From Thiomicrorhabdus heinhorstiae (GTDB lineage: Bacteria; Pseudomonadota; Gammaproteobacteria; Thiomicrospirales; Thiomicrospiraceae), in assembly GCF_013391765.2 (NCBI RefSeq), contig NZ_JACBGI020000004.1, forward strand, positions 93,905 through 157,904: a stretch of DNA of 64,000 nt, in the 5' to 3' direction. The position numbers and the translations under genes were made by a program. Below, piece by piece: positions 52,895 to 61,805 of the stretch (its first letter is position 1; the number at the start of each line of letters is the position of its first letter). The notes beneath the pieces were generated by a model. The model had not been told where the DNA came from and did no database searches. It worked only from the letters and a program-made list of their open reading frames with translations.

Positions 52895-53704
52895 TCACTT
52901 TGATTGATTTGAAGGCAAAAACTTGGAAATAAAGCTTAGATTTCCTATGGCTAATAACTGGTTTGTTGTTGGTTTCTCACTAAAATCGGTGACTAAATAA
53001 GAATTAAGCGTATAAAGCATTAATGCTTCTTTACAGAATACGCTTAATATTCCATCTCTCATATTGAAATCTAAGGCTATGATTTTTCTTTTTTCAGGGC
53101 TTAAAGAAGGGTTGGGAATTAAGAATATTCCGATTTCATTATTCCATGCAGTGTCATTTTCTATATTTGAGCGATCATCCTTTTTCTCAACTAGCGTAAT
53201 TCCTTCAAGCTCCATTCTAGAGAGCGTGTAATCCTTAAATTTCTGCGATTCCTCTTCCCAGCCGCGGATGTGCCAACGGTATCCTGAATTGATTAATGAG
53301 TGAGGATAAACCTTTCTTTCTTTGGTTGAAGAACTGTTTAAAGAGTGGTACTTAAAACTAATTGAAAACTTATTGTTTATTGCCTTATAGATCAAACGAT
53401 ATAACAACACCGGGATAACAGGTTTACTCGGAAGAATGTTATAAGTTTCAAAGCCCTTGTTCTCGGTGACGTTCAGGTATTCTTGAAAATCCTTACTCGG
53501 TAATGCCTTTTCAATGTTGACACCTGGAATATATCTTTTCAGCGAAGCGTCATACACAATTGCATCTGGATATGTCTTTCTTACTTCAGCAAGGTAGTTT
53601 GAGGCTTGTTTCTCATTAACTCCGAAAAGAGTAGTCAGGTCTTTTCTTGAAACTTCGTATTCCCAGTAGGATTTTAAAAGAATGTACTTTACGTATTTTT
53701 TCAT
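52895..53704 (-). CDS. WYL-domain transcriptional regulator of the Wadjet island
   Basis: 269 residues. A winged-helix N-terminus (about 1-60; EVSRKDLTTLFGVNEKQASN) precedes a WYL domain around 110-200 (ISFKYHSLNSSSTKERKVYP, GYRWHIRGWEEES, DYTLSRMELEG). A C-terminal extension resembles the WCX part of BrxR/CapW-type regulators. Such proteins repress defence operons and can be released by nucleic-acid ligands; that is known for relatives and inferred here. It is divergent from jetA, and the shared 117-bp region holds a three-half-site operator. Confidence 0.88.
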   Translation of the reverse strand: MKKYVKYILLKSYWEYEVSRKDLTTLFGVNEKQASNYLAEVRKTYPDAIVYDASLKRYIPGVNIEKALPSKDFQEYLNVTENKGFETYNILPSKPVIPVLLYRLIYKAINNKFSISFKYHSLNSSSTKERKVYPHSLINSGYRWHIRGWEEESQKFKDYTLSRMELEGITLVEKKDDRSNIENDTAWNNEIGIFLIPNPSLSPEKRKIIALDFNMRDGILSVFCKEALMLYTLNSYLVTDFSEKPTTNQLLAIGNLSFISKFLPSNQSK

Positions 53705-53732
53705 AATATTATGCTCTATATCTATTGGGGGT

Positions 53733-53761
53733 ATTCTATGTGAACTTTATTATGGTTGCAA
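53733..53761 (-). promoter_or_regulatory. Predicted promoter of the WYL regulator gene
   Basis: On the minus strand the -35 box TTGCAA (53756-53761) is separated by exactly 17 bp from the -10 box TAGAAT (53733-53738, seen as ATTCTA on the plus strand). Transcription would start near 53726 and leave a short leader. The -35 box lies in operator half-site 1. Confidence 0.6.
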
Positions 53762-53807
53762 AATATTACAACCTTGTAATAGAATGCAACCATGTAATTT
53801 ATTGCAA
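53753..53807. promoter_or_regulatory. Operator: three 15-bp half-sites, one inverted and two direct
   Basis: Arms 53753-53771 and 53774-53792 are an inverted repeat with 16 of 19 positions matching (TGGTTGCAnnnTATTACAA around CC). The 15-bp core TGTAATnnnnTGCAA occurs at 53775-53789 and again at 53793-53807, exactly 18 bp further. Its complement (TTGCAnnnnATTACA) is at 53756-53770. Binding by the divergent WYL regulator is inferred from position. Confidence 0.7.
53756..53785 (+). promoter_or_regulatory. Predicted jetA promoter sharing its -35 box with the opposite promoter
   Basis: The self-complementary TTGCAA (53756-53761) is followed after 18 bp by TAGAAT (53780-53785). The same hexamer is the -35 box of the WYL gene on the other strand. 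A second, perfect -10 (TATAAT, 53809-53814) lies only 7 bp before the jetA ATG and would give a leaderless start; no good -35 matches it. Confidence 0.5.
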
Positions 53808-53821
53808 GTATAATTGTGGTT

Positions 53822-55249
53822 ATGAAATTTAATCTTTTTGAGTTTTATCCAGACGACATCTTCAAACCCCTAGCTAGTAAGAACAGGGAGTTCTACTGGC
53901 ATCTTATATCTGATTTACATGAAGGGTTTTATTCAGATGAAGCTGATTCTGTAGATTCAATGGTAGATTCAGCTGAAATCCGTCAAGCCATAGAAGACAG
54001 AGTGTTGGATAACGGGGTAGAAATCACAGAGGAAGATTCAAACGTTAACCTTATTACTGTAGATACCGCCAAGATTGAAGCATCACGAATTTTTAAATAC
54101 TTGAAGGATTGTGGCTGGCTTAAAACAGATAAGAATGGATTGAAAGTTGGCGTTTACATGTCACCAAGAATTGGAAATCTTGTAGAGATGTTGTCTCAAT
54201 CTAGATTTGAGATGTCGGATCAGCTGGGTAGCCATGTCTCTGTTCTACGCTCTATTCTTATTAACTTGACCGAAAAAAAACGAAATAGTGCAGAAGATGT
54301 TCAAAGCAATCTAAAAGGAGCTGTAATTCAAGCTCGCAGTGTTAGCAGGTTAATGAATACCTTAAGTGCTGAAATGTTAGAGCTGTATGAAAAAATAGGT
54401 CAAGTGGCTGAGCTAAGCCTGAAAGCCAGCCTTTTCTTTAATGAGTTTGTTGAAACGCCATCTTTTCAAGCACTCAATTCAATCAATGGCAACAACCATC
54501 CATACCGTTACAAGACTGAAATTTTAAAGATGATAGATGAACTGGAATATTCAAATCATCGAGACGAAATTTTAGAGAAATACCGTGAAAGTGGCGCTTC
54601 AGACAAACAAATAGCCCAATATTTTTCTGATTTACAAACAATCAGAAGGATTTTCAGCAGTGTAGAGAGCTTGAAGAATCGAGTAGACCGAAATCATGGA
54701 AAACTTGTTAAGCGAGTGAATGACTCAATCCGCTATCAAAGGCGATATGGCAAGGGAATTAGCGCATTTGAAACGGCTCTTAAAGAATTAAAAAACATCG
54801 ATAGAGACCTTGACTTCAAAGCAGGAATTCATTCTCTTGAGACTGCTTTTTTTGAAGATAACTTTAACCTTCCAAAAAGGAAGAAGCCACCTATCCAGTT
54901 AAAGGATGGCACAAGAAAACCTCTGTCAAAACGTGAAAAGATTCGGTCCCAGTTAAAGCGAGAGTTTCGAAAGCTGTATCGAATGAATGATGACAAAGTT
55001 CAGGAATACTTAGAAGGCTTGTTTGAAGACCAGGAAGGAAGACTATTCTATTCTGAAGATGTCATTATTGATGACTATTATCATTATATTTGTTTTTCAT
55101 CTTTAAGAAGGCTTTGCCACCCTTCTACTAAAAGAAGGTCGCTCTACAAAAACACTTTAAGCCGATATCAATTCGAAATTTTATCTGATGAACTGACTGA
55201 ACATGATGTTTGTCATTGTCGTCCATTTAAGATAACAAGGGTTCAATAA
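53822..55249 (+). CDS. jetA: Wadjet anti-plasmid protein JetA (kleisin-like)
   Basis: About 475 residues. It opens with MKFNLFEFYPDDIFKPLASK, a signature of the JetA family DUF5716 branch. The rest is helix-rich and charged with several heptad-like stretches, as expected for the kleisin (MukF-like) subunit that bridges SMC heads. It is the first gene of jetABCD; jetB starts 2 bp after its stop. A GTG at 53816 is another possible start. No clear Shine-Dalgarno precedes it, which fits a short leader or leaderless mRNA. The exact Wadjet type is inferred from memory of the family, not computed. Confidence 0.88.
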   Translation: MKFNLFEFYPDDIFKPLASKNREFYWHLISDLHEGFYSDEADSVDSMVDSAEIRQAIEDRVLDNGVEITEEDSNVNLITVDTAKIEASRIFKYLKDCGWLKTDKNGLKVGVYMSPRIGNLVEMLSQSRFEMSDQLGSHVSVLRSILINLTEKKRNSAEDVQSNLKGAVIQARSVSRLMNTLSAEMLELYEKIGQVAELSLKASLFFNEFVETPSFQALNSINGNNHPYRYKTEILKMIDELEYSNHRDEILEKYRESGASDKQIAQYFSDLQTIRRIFSSVESLKNRVDRNHGKLVKRVNDSIRYQRRYGKGISAFETALKELKNIDRDLDFKAGIHSLETAFFEDNFNLPKRKKPPIQLKDGTRKPLSKREKIRSQLKREFRKLYRMNDDKVQEYLEGLFEDQEGRLFYSEDVIIDDYYHYICFSSLRRLCHPSTKRRSLYKNTLSRYQFEILSDELTEHDVCHCRPFKITRVQ

Positions 55250-55250
55250 A

Positions 55251-55868
55251 ATGTTCAGAGAAGTCAACACGATTATAGAAAACCAGGGTATTGATTTTAA
55301 CGATATCGCTGATGCCAACTCACACCTCTTGAAGTATCAATTTGCATTTCGTTCAGGAAATGCTACAGACAGAAAAGTTTTCGACTTGATCGCTGCTCAC
55401 TCAGCAATGTTTGAAAATATATTTTCATTATTTGGTTTTCAATTGGTCGTGAATAATGAATACAGTTATGTTGGTTACCTGCCCGATAAAAGAAGGTATT
55501 TTCAGATACCCCGCGAACAAACCAATATCTTATTGGTTTTACGGATTATCTATCATCGAGAAAGAGTTTCCGGAAACTCAGATGATGGAATCGTATTAAT
55601 AACAGGTAGTCAGCTTATAGAGGTTTATAAGGACCAAACCGGAGGAGATGAACTTGACACAAATTATTCGACTTTTGAATCAATGCTGAAGCCTTTGGCG
55701 GATAAAAGGATTATTAAGTTGGATAAGGAAAGAGAGGTTGAAACAAACCTTCCCAACATCTTTATCATGCCTTCAATTCAAGATATTGCCAATGAAGAGT
55801 TTGCTCAAGGTGTATTGGAACAAATTGCTAATCTAAAAAAAGAAGCGGGAGACTCAGATGAAGCTTAA
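55251..55868 (+). CDS. jetB: Wadjet protein JetB (MukE-like, DUF4194)
   Basis: 205 residues. A helical N-terminus leads to winged-helix-like segments (YFQIPREQTNILLVLRIIYH, TFESMLKPLADKRIIKLD), as in MukE/DUF4194 subunits that join the kleisin to the SMC core. Its last 11 bp overlap the jetC start, so translation is coupled. It carries no catalytic motif, as expected for an accessory subunit. Confidence 0.85.
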   Translation: MFREVNTIIENQGIDFNDIADANSHLLKYQFAFRSGNATDRKVFDLIAAHSAMFENIFSLFGFQLVVNNEYSYVGYLPDKRRYFQIPREQTNILLVLRIIYHRERVSGNSDDGIVLITGSQLIEVYKDQTGGDELDTNYSTFESMLKPLADKRIIKLDKEREVETNLPNIFIMPSIQDIANEEFAQGVLEQIANLKKEAGDSDEA

Positions 55869-58800
55869 AAATATAACCTTGGTGAACTGGTCTCTCTATG
55901 AACCAATTGATATTCCTGTTGTGGGTAGCGTTGCATTTGTTGGAGAAAATGGTGCCGGGAAAAGTAGTTTACTTGATGCAATTCAAATCGTACTGTTTGG
56001 CGGAAATCAGAAGAAGATAAATCTTAACTCCCAAACTTCTGTAAAAAATAAAGGCGAGGATCGCTCAATTAAAGCTTATTGCCAAGGGGTTCACCGTCCT
56101 GTTCCAAATGATGCAGAGGATTATAGAAAGTATCGAAAAAGAGATGATACCTACAGTTATATTGCCTTAAGTTTTGAACATCCTGAACGAGGTTTTACAA
56201 ACATTATCGTCGGTATTGAGGCGAGAGCCGCTGAGAAAAACGTTTCATTTCAACTATTGTGCATTATGAAAGCATCCAAATCGGTTTCAAAGAACGATTT
56301 TATGGAGTACACAGACGGTGATAGCTATAGAACATACGCGCCAAAGGACGTGTTTGCCCGTCTTGAAATATACAAAAATAATGCCGAAGGGATCGTTAGC
56401 CTTGAGTCCGCTAGGCGGTCTGGTGAATTTGTGGAGATGGTTGCAAGGGCTTTAAGCCCATCCAGTCTAGGTAATAAAATTGATCATAACCGTTTAGAAA
56501 CTGTCTTGAAGAAATCGGTTGAGCTCAAATCTCTTGGTAATGTATCCAGTTTTGTTCGTAACTTCATTTTAAACCCAAGTGATTTGGATACCACGCAAAT
56601 ACAATCGCAGAAGAAACACTATGCGCAGCTTGAGGCTGAGATTGAAAGTATTACTCAGCAAATAGTCAAACTAGAGCGCCAAGCAACAGACGCAAATAAA
56701 GTGATAAGACTTTGCTCAAAATCGGTTTCTTATCATTGGATTTCTTTTGAAAAGCTTAATGATGAATTGACAGAACAAGAAAGCTCACTTGAAAGTGAAA
56801 TCAGCGAAAAAACAGCAGAAAGTAAAAGTAAGTCAGATGAACTGGAACACGCAAAATTCGAATCAAGAAGGCTTGGTGCTAATATTCAGCAATTGAATAT
56901 CGATATTGGTAAAGATGATGCGGAACAGAAAGTCAAAGACTTAGAGGCGAAGAACGAACTCCATGAGAGAGAAAAGCAAACATTCGAGCAGGCTGAAAAG
57001 GATTTGGTCAAGATTTTAAGGACGGTAAAGACTTTTGATTACGATATTTTAGATTTAGCCAAGACAAAATCATCTGCCGCAGGCATACAGGCCGCTTTAT
57101 CTGATTTAGATAAGCGGGTTAATGCAGACTCTCATATAGCAGGACTTCTCAATTATGTCAGTAGAATTAAAGTTCGACTGGAAGAGATAAAAAGTGATTC
57201 TTATCCAAAAAGAAGCAAGCATAAAAAATCGTTCGACGATTACCAAGAATTAATTACGACTGCATCTCCTTTAAGCCCAATCAAACCAAAAACTAGAACA
57301 CTGATCCATCTACTAGAAAAAGAGGGGGTTAAGGCTACACCAGTCTGTCATTTGGCACAAATAACAAACCCTGAATGGCAACCGGCTATTGAAGCATTGA
57401 TTGGCGGGGATAGTGAAGCACTCATTGTTTCCTTAGAAGATGAAGAAAATGCTTTCAAGGTGTATCGCCAAGCACTCAGAGAAAACTTGGCCAGCAGTGG
57501 CGTAAAAATCGTCAAGTCATCCAGAACAGCTTCTTTAAAGCTAGGTGAACTGAATGGTACTGCTGCAGAGTTTGTAGAATCGGATAATGTCTTGGCACTC
57601 AAATTCTTGCAGTACAAGTTACAGCGTTATAAAAGAGTAGAAAGCGAAACTCAGTTAAGAACTGAACGATTTGCTATTACTCAAGACGGAATGCTGTCAA
57701 ACGATTTGTTTGTAACGGGATTAGAGTTACGAACAGAGCGGAAGTTTACACAAGACTCTGAAGCCAATATGGTTGAGTGGAAAAGGTTGGCTAAATTAGC
57801 TGATGAACAATTCAAACACCATGGGAAAATACTAGAAAGTGCTGCAAATATTGAGACGACGATAACCCTATTAGAGAATGCAGCAGATAGTGAGATGCCG
57901 CTCTCTTTTTCAGAGTTGCAGTCAAAAACTCAGTCGATTCAAGCTGAAATTGATGCTAACACTATTCTTATAGATGGCATAGATCTAAATTATGTTAATG
58001 GACTTAAGTCAAAAAGAGATTTACTAAAGCAGCAGAAAATACCTTTTGATGAACAAATAGAACAGTTGCCAGCGAAGATAGGTCGTCTTGAGGGTTTGAT
58101 TGAAACCAAGAGTAAAGAACTTGAAGAACTTCAATCAGATCTTGAAAAGCTTTCCGAAAAACAAAGCGAAATAGCTGAAGATTTTTTCTTTGATGCTGCA
58201 TTGAATGATGACATTCAAGGAGAGCTTGAAGATAGTACCTACCAAGACGTGGCTAATAAAGCCCAAAAGCTACACACTAAATCAGCTGAAGAATTTGTCA
58301 GATTCCAAGGTGATTTTAACTCTCTTTTAGCTCAAGCTGAACAGGATGGAGATTATTATCCAATTTTGTGGGGGTTTGAGCTCAATGATAAGCACCAATT
58401 AGTGGATTTGAGGGCATTAATTGTTCAACAAAAAGAGTCTTTCGAGACTGATAATTTAGCCGGTTACCAAAAATCTGCTAGCAACGTAAATAATGAAATA
58501 AAACTGATATTCAGAAGAGATATCGTGGCTAATCTCCAAGGAAAATTCCAAGAGATGCGAGAGCAGATATCGATGATAAACAGTATGTTAAAGAACAAGA
58601 TACTGCATAACCATCGCTATGAATTAAAGTACAGGGCCGATTCAGCATATAAAAATCTAGTTAGCTATATTAGAAAGTCCTCCAAAGAAGATTTAGAAGC
58701 TACTGATGATCTGTTTGATCATATCCCAGATGATGTCATGGAAACGATTGAAGCTATTATTGAAACCGGTGATGGTAGTGATTACCGCACTTATTTCACT

Positions 58801-59268
58801 TATGAGTTTGTTCTGACAAATCTTTCTTCCGGCGAGCAAGATAACTTGAGCGATAAACTTAGTTCTGGTTCTGGCGGAGAAAAACAATCTCCTTTGTACA
58901 TTGCTTTATCTGCGGCACTTTCCTCTGCATGGCGCTGTGATAGTCATTCAGATGGAGCGGCATTGGCTTTATTTGATGAAGCGTTTAAGGACCTGGATTT
59001 CAATAATTTGCAATCTGCTATAGGATTTATGGGAGATGTTGGATTGCAGACCATTTATGCAGCTCCAGATGAAAAAGAAGGCAGCTTTAGAGATGCTGGC
59101 ATCAATACAATCATCTACCTTACAAAGGATGATGACGTTATAGATGTTGATGTTGATACAGGAAAAGAGAAGGCAAAAAATCTTGTTAAACAAAACCCAC
59201 TAGCCAACAGAGAACTGATGGATAGTCTGGTCAACTTCGAGCTTGAGAAATTAAATGAAACAGCCTAA
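55858..59268 (+). CDS. jetC: Wadjet SMC-like ATPase JetC
   Basis: 1136 residues. The Walker A motif GENGAGKSS is at 29-37, the ABC signature SGSGGEKQ is at about 1003-1010, and the Walker B ALALFDEAFKDLD is at 1035-1047. Two long coiled-coil arms (about 240-470 and 700-900) flank a hinge-like centre. It is the motor of the complex, which extrudes DNA loops and lets JetD cut circular plasmids. The C-terminal catalytic half looks intact, so the system should be active. It overlaps jetD by 14 bp. Confidence 0.92.
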   Translation: MKLKNITLVNWSLYEPIDIPVVGSVAFVGENGAGKSSLLDAIQIVLFGGNQKKINLNSQTSVKNKGEDRSIKAYCQGVHRPVPNDAEDYRKYRKRDDTYSYIALSFEHPERGFTNIIVGIEARAAEKNVSFQLLCIMKASKSVSKNDFMEYTDGDSYRTYAPKDVFARLEIYKNNAEGIVSLESARRSGEFVEMVARALSPSSLGNKIDHNRLETVLKKSVELKSLGNVSSFVRNFILNPSDLDTTQIQSQKKHYAQLEAEIESITQQIVKLERQATDANKVIRLCSKSVSYHWISFEKLNDELTEQESSLESEISEKTAESKSKSDELEHAKFESRRLGANIQQLNIDIGKDDAEQKVKDLEAKNELHEREKQTFEQAEKDLVKILRTVKTFDYDILDLAKTKSSAAGIQAALSDLDKRVNADSHIAGLLNYVSRIKVRLEEIKSDSYPKRSKHKKSFDDYQELITTASPLSPIKPKTRTLIHLLEKEGVKATPVCHLAQITNPEWQPAIEALIGGDSEALIVSLEDEENAFKVYRQALRENLASSGVKIVKSSRTASLKLGELNGTAAEFVESDNVLALKFLQYKLQRYKRVESETQLRTERFAITQDGMLSNDLFVTGLELRTERKFTQDSEANMVEWKRLAKLADEQFKHHGKILESAANIETTITLLENAADSEMPLSFSELQSKTQSIQAEIDANTILIDGIDLNYVNGLKSKRDLLKQQKIPFDEQIEQLPAKIGRLEGLIETKSKELEELQSDLEKLSEKQSEIAEDFFFDAALNDDIQGELEDSTYQDVANKAQKLHTKSAEEFVRFQGDFNSLLAQAEQDGDYYPILWGFELNDKHQLVDLRALIVQQKESFETDNLAGYQKSASNVNNEIKLIFRRDIVANLQGKFQEMREQISMINSMLKNKILHNHRYELKYRADSAYKNLVSYIRKSSKEDLEATDDLFDHIPDDVMETIEAIIETGDGSDYRTYFTYEFVLTNLSSGEQDNLSDKLSSGSGGEKQSPLYIALSAALSSAWRCDSHSDGAALALFDEAFKDLDFNNLQSAIGFMGDVGLQTIYAAPDEKEGSFRDAGINTIIYLTKDDDVIDVDVDTGKEKAKNLVKQNPLANRELMDSLVNFELEKLNETA

Positions 59269-60430
59269 TGAACTATTTCAAATCGCACTGCAAGCCTTGG
59301 TTGATAAGCAGGAAAAAGGTGTCAGAGGGAGCTTATCAACCAGCGAAAAGATACTGTCAGAATATGGAAGTTGTAATAGTCCATCTTTGGAATTAGGTTT
59401 TGAAAGAATTGTTTCTGAATATGAAAAGTCAGGCTTGATTAATGTCGTCAGATACAAAGGTTCTGCTGGTATAAAATCTATATCATTAAATGACTACGAT
59501 AAAGCTATAAAGCTACTGAATCACACCCCTTTAGCCGTCCAAATACAGGATTCATTAGAAGTATTTGAAACTTCATTCGCTGAAAACTTTCAGCCTTATA
59601 TTTTAAGATTGAAAGAGTTTGCTCAGGATAAATGGAAAAAGAAGAATAGTTTTCTAGGGTGTTATGTAGGTGACACAGAAAAACTGATAGAGATCGTAAG
59701 AGCTGCTATTGTCATCTTAAACAGGGAAGATGACAACAATATAGATTACCGCCATTTTTCAGCCATCTATCTAAGTCACTCCAAACGTTTATATGACATC
59801 AAGGGCAAGGTTTCCGATGCAATCAAACAATTGAGCGTCGAGAATTGTGAAAACCTCTCTGCTGAAGAACTATTGACAAGTTATGGGGTTGTTCAACTAA
59901 ATCATCCGGTCTATTTGTCAGGAGAGATCTCTCTAAAGTCGAACGATAAGGAATTGAATGCGGGTTTTGACGGTGGTATTGGTGTCTGGGCATCCTATGT
60001 GGAAAAAGTAGAAAGCTTATTAGAGATTGGAACTGTTACTACTATTGAAAACCAAGCTACTTTTGAAAAATATGTTCCATCAAAAGATACCGATGAGGTG
60101 GTGCTGTTCACATCGGGAATTCCTAGTCCAGCCTTCAAGCGTTTATACAAAATGATTATTGAAGCATGCCGGCCAAATACCGTTCAGCATTGGGGTGATA
60201 TTGATGTTGGCGGTTTCACTATTCTAAATATGCTTGATGCTTGTATTGATAAGCCTGTTAAGGCATTTAACATGGAGCCGAATCAATATATTAATAGCTA
60301 CGATAGTTTCTCCACAAATGAACTGAGAACTTTAAAGCGAATGAAAATTGGTAGTTACAATGAACACGCTTTAAATTTAGCGATTGAATGTAAGATGAAA
60401 TTTGAACAAGAGTCTTTTAAGTGGGATTGA
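59255..60430 (+). CDS. jetD: Wadjet nuclease subunit JetD (Toprim-like, DUF3322/DUF2220)
   Basis: 391 residues. The N-terminal DUF3322 part (about 1-190) is followed by a topoisomerase-VI-like Toprim domain. The likely catalytic Glu is E265 in TIENQATFEKY, and the metal-binding Asp pair is D315 and D317 in HWGDIDVGGF. The subunit is the DNA cutter of the complex. It is the last gene of the operon. IS256 lies 66 bp downstream and does not touch the frame. The catalytic positions are assigned by pattern and not by alignment. Confidence 0.88.
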   Translation: MKQPNELFQIALQALVDKQEKGVRGSLSTSEKILSEYGSCNSPSLELGFERIVSEYEKSGLINVVRYKGSAGIKSISLNDYDKAIKLLNHTPLAVQIQDSLEVFETSFAENFQPYILRLKEFAQDKWKKKNSFLGCYVGDTEKLIEIVRAAIVILNREDDNNIDYRHFSAIYLSHSKRLYDIKGKVSDAIKQLSVENCENLSAEELLTSYGVVQLNHPVYLSGEISLKSNDKELNAGFDGGIGVWASYVEKVESLLEIGTVTTIENQATFEKYVPSKDTDEVVLFTSGIPSPAFKRLYKMIIEACRPNTVQHWGDIDVGGFTILNMLDACIDKPVKAFNMEPNQYINSYDSFSTNELRTLKRMKIGSYNEHALNLAIECKMKFEQESFKWD

Positions 60431-60496
60431 TCATATCATTAAACCTCACGGATTTTCATTAAATTGAAGTGGTCAACAAATCCCGAACGAATTGGT

Positions 60497-60517
60497 AGTG
60501 TTCAGAATTCTGTGTCA
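60497..60517. repeat. Left terminal inverted repeat of the IS256-family element
   Basis: AGTGTTCAGAATTCTGTGTCA here matches the complement of the right end (61765-61785) at 19 of 21 positions. Outside it the match falls away. Confidence 0.75.
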
Positions 60518-60548
60518 TTAATTTATGATTACCGTAAAGGAATGACAC

Positions 60549-61754
60549 ATGAGCAAAAACGATTTTGATTTCAATAAAGCCCTTGAGCAATTACAAGCGG
60601 GTCAAGGGCTCACAGGCAAAGATGGTGTTTTGACACCGCTCATTAAACAACTCACTGAAGCCGCTCTCAAAGCAGAACTGGAACAGCATCTCGAAAACGA
60701 TAATTCGCCCAACCGCAAGAACGGTTCTTCCAAAAAGACCGTCAAAAGCAGTGTCGGTCAGTTCGAGCTTGATACGCCCCGTGACCGTGATGGCAGTTTT
60801 GAACCTCAACTGGTCAAAAAGCATCAGACCAAGCTCACCCCTGAGATTGACCAGAAGATCCTTGGTCTCTTTGCACTCGGAACCAGTTATCGAGACATTC
60901 GTTTTCACATTGAAGAACTCTACGGCATTGAGGTCTCTGAAGCCACGATTACCGCTGTCACCGACCAGCTTATTCCTGATCTGAAAGAATGGCAATCTCG
61001 TTCATTAGATGCGGTCTATCCGTTTATTTGGCTCGATGCCATTCACTACAAAATCAAAGATAATGGCCGCTATGTCAGCAAAGCGGTTTATACGATTCTT
61101 GGATTGAATATTGAAGGCAAAAAAGAACTGCTCGGCCTGTACCTGTCAGAAAGTGAAGGCGCAAACTACTGGCTTTCTGTACTCACCGACTTACATAACC
61201 GTGGTGTCAAAGACATTCTGATAGCCAGTGTCGATGGCCTGACAGGTTTTCCTGAAGCCATCGCCAGTATTTACCCTGATACGGAAGTGCAGCTGTGTGT
61301 GGTGCATCAAATTCGCAATTCAATGAAGTATGTGGCGTCCAAAAATCAGAAAGAATTCATGAACGATTTAAAACCTGTTTACCAGGCTCAGACTAAGCAA
61401 GCCGCTGAGACAGCTCTAGAGGCATTGGATGCTAAATGGGGCAAGCAATATCCGCTTGTGATTAACGCTTGGCAGCGTAAATGGGAAAATTTAAGCGTCT
61501 ACTTTAACTATCCAGACTACATCCGTAAGGTCATTTACACGACCAATGCGATTGAAGCGGTGCATCGCCAGTTCCGTAAACTAACCAAAACCAAAGGCGG
61601 ATTCCCAAATGAAAATAGCTTGTTGAAGCTGTTGTATGCTGGCATACTCAATGCGTCCAAGAAATGGACGATGCCTGTCCAGAATTGGAACCTCGCCCTG
61701 TCGCAACTGGCGATACACTTTGAAGGCAGATTAGATGGGGTGCTGGATATTTAG
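60549..61754 (+). CDS. IS256-family (Mutator-type) transposase
   Basis: 401 residues with a DDE core: the first Asp in FIWLDAIHYKIKDNG, the second in ASVDGLTGFPEAI and the Glu region in TTNAIEAVHRQFRKLTK, with the conserved CVVHQIRNS between. This fits transposases such as those of IS256/IS1249-like elements. The frame is uninterrupted, so the element is likely active or recently active. A ribosome site AAAGGAATG lies before the ATG at 60549. Confidence 0.93.
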   Translation: MSKNDFDFNKALEQLQAGQGLTGKDGVLTPLIKQLTEAALKAELEQHLENDNSPNRKNGSSKKTVKSSVGQFELDTPRDRDGSFEPQLVKKHQTKLTPEIDQKILGLFALGTSYRDIRFHIEELYGIEVSEATITAVTDQLIPDLKEWQSRSLDAVYPFIWLDAIHYKIKDNGRYVSKAVYTILGLNIEGKKELLGLYLSESEGANYWLSVLTDLHNRGVKDILIASVDGLTGFPEAIASIYPDTEVQLCVVHQIRNSMKYVASKNQKEFMNDLKPVYQAQTKQAAETALEALDAKWGKQYPLVINAWQRKWENLSVYFNYPDYIRKVIYTTNAIEAVHRQFRKLTKTKGGFPNENSLLKLLYAGILNASKKWTMPVQNWNLALSQLAIHFEGRLDGVLDI

Positions 61755-61764
61755 CACCCTAGAC

Positions 61765-61785
61765 TGACACAGAATTTTGAACGCT
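61765..61785. repeat. Right terminal inverted repeat of the IS256-family element
   Basis: TGACACAGAATTTTGAACGCT is the near-complement of the left end (two mismatches), 11 bp past the transposase stop codon. Confidence 0.75.
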
Positions 61786-61805
61786 CTCTAAAATTATTTT
61801 GAGCC

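Larger units (their letters stand above)
60497..61785 (+). mobile_element. IS256-family insertion sequence (complete)
   Basis: About 1.29 kb, bounded by 21-bp imperfect inverted repeats and holding one intact transposase. No direct repeat is evident right outside the ends. Its position 66 bp after jetD places it inside the defence island. The true end could be 2-3 bp further out on both sides. Confidence 0.85.

Noticed and set aside
55858..59268. Reading JetC as a housekeeping MukB, Smc or SbcC
   Set aside because: The neighbours jetA, jetB and jetD and the length of 1136 residues fit Wadjet; housekeeping SMC loci have other partners.
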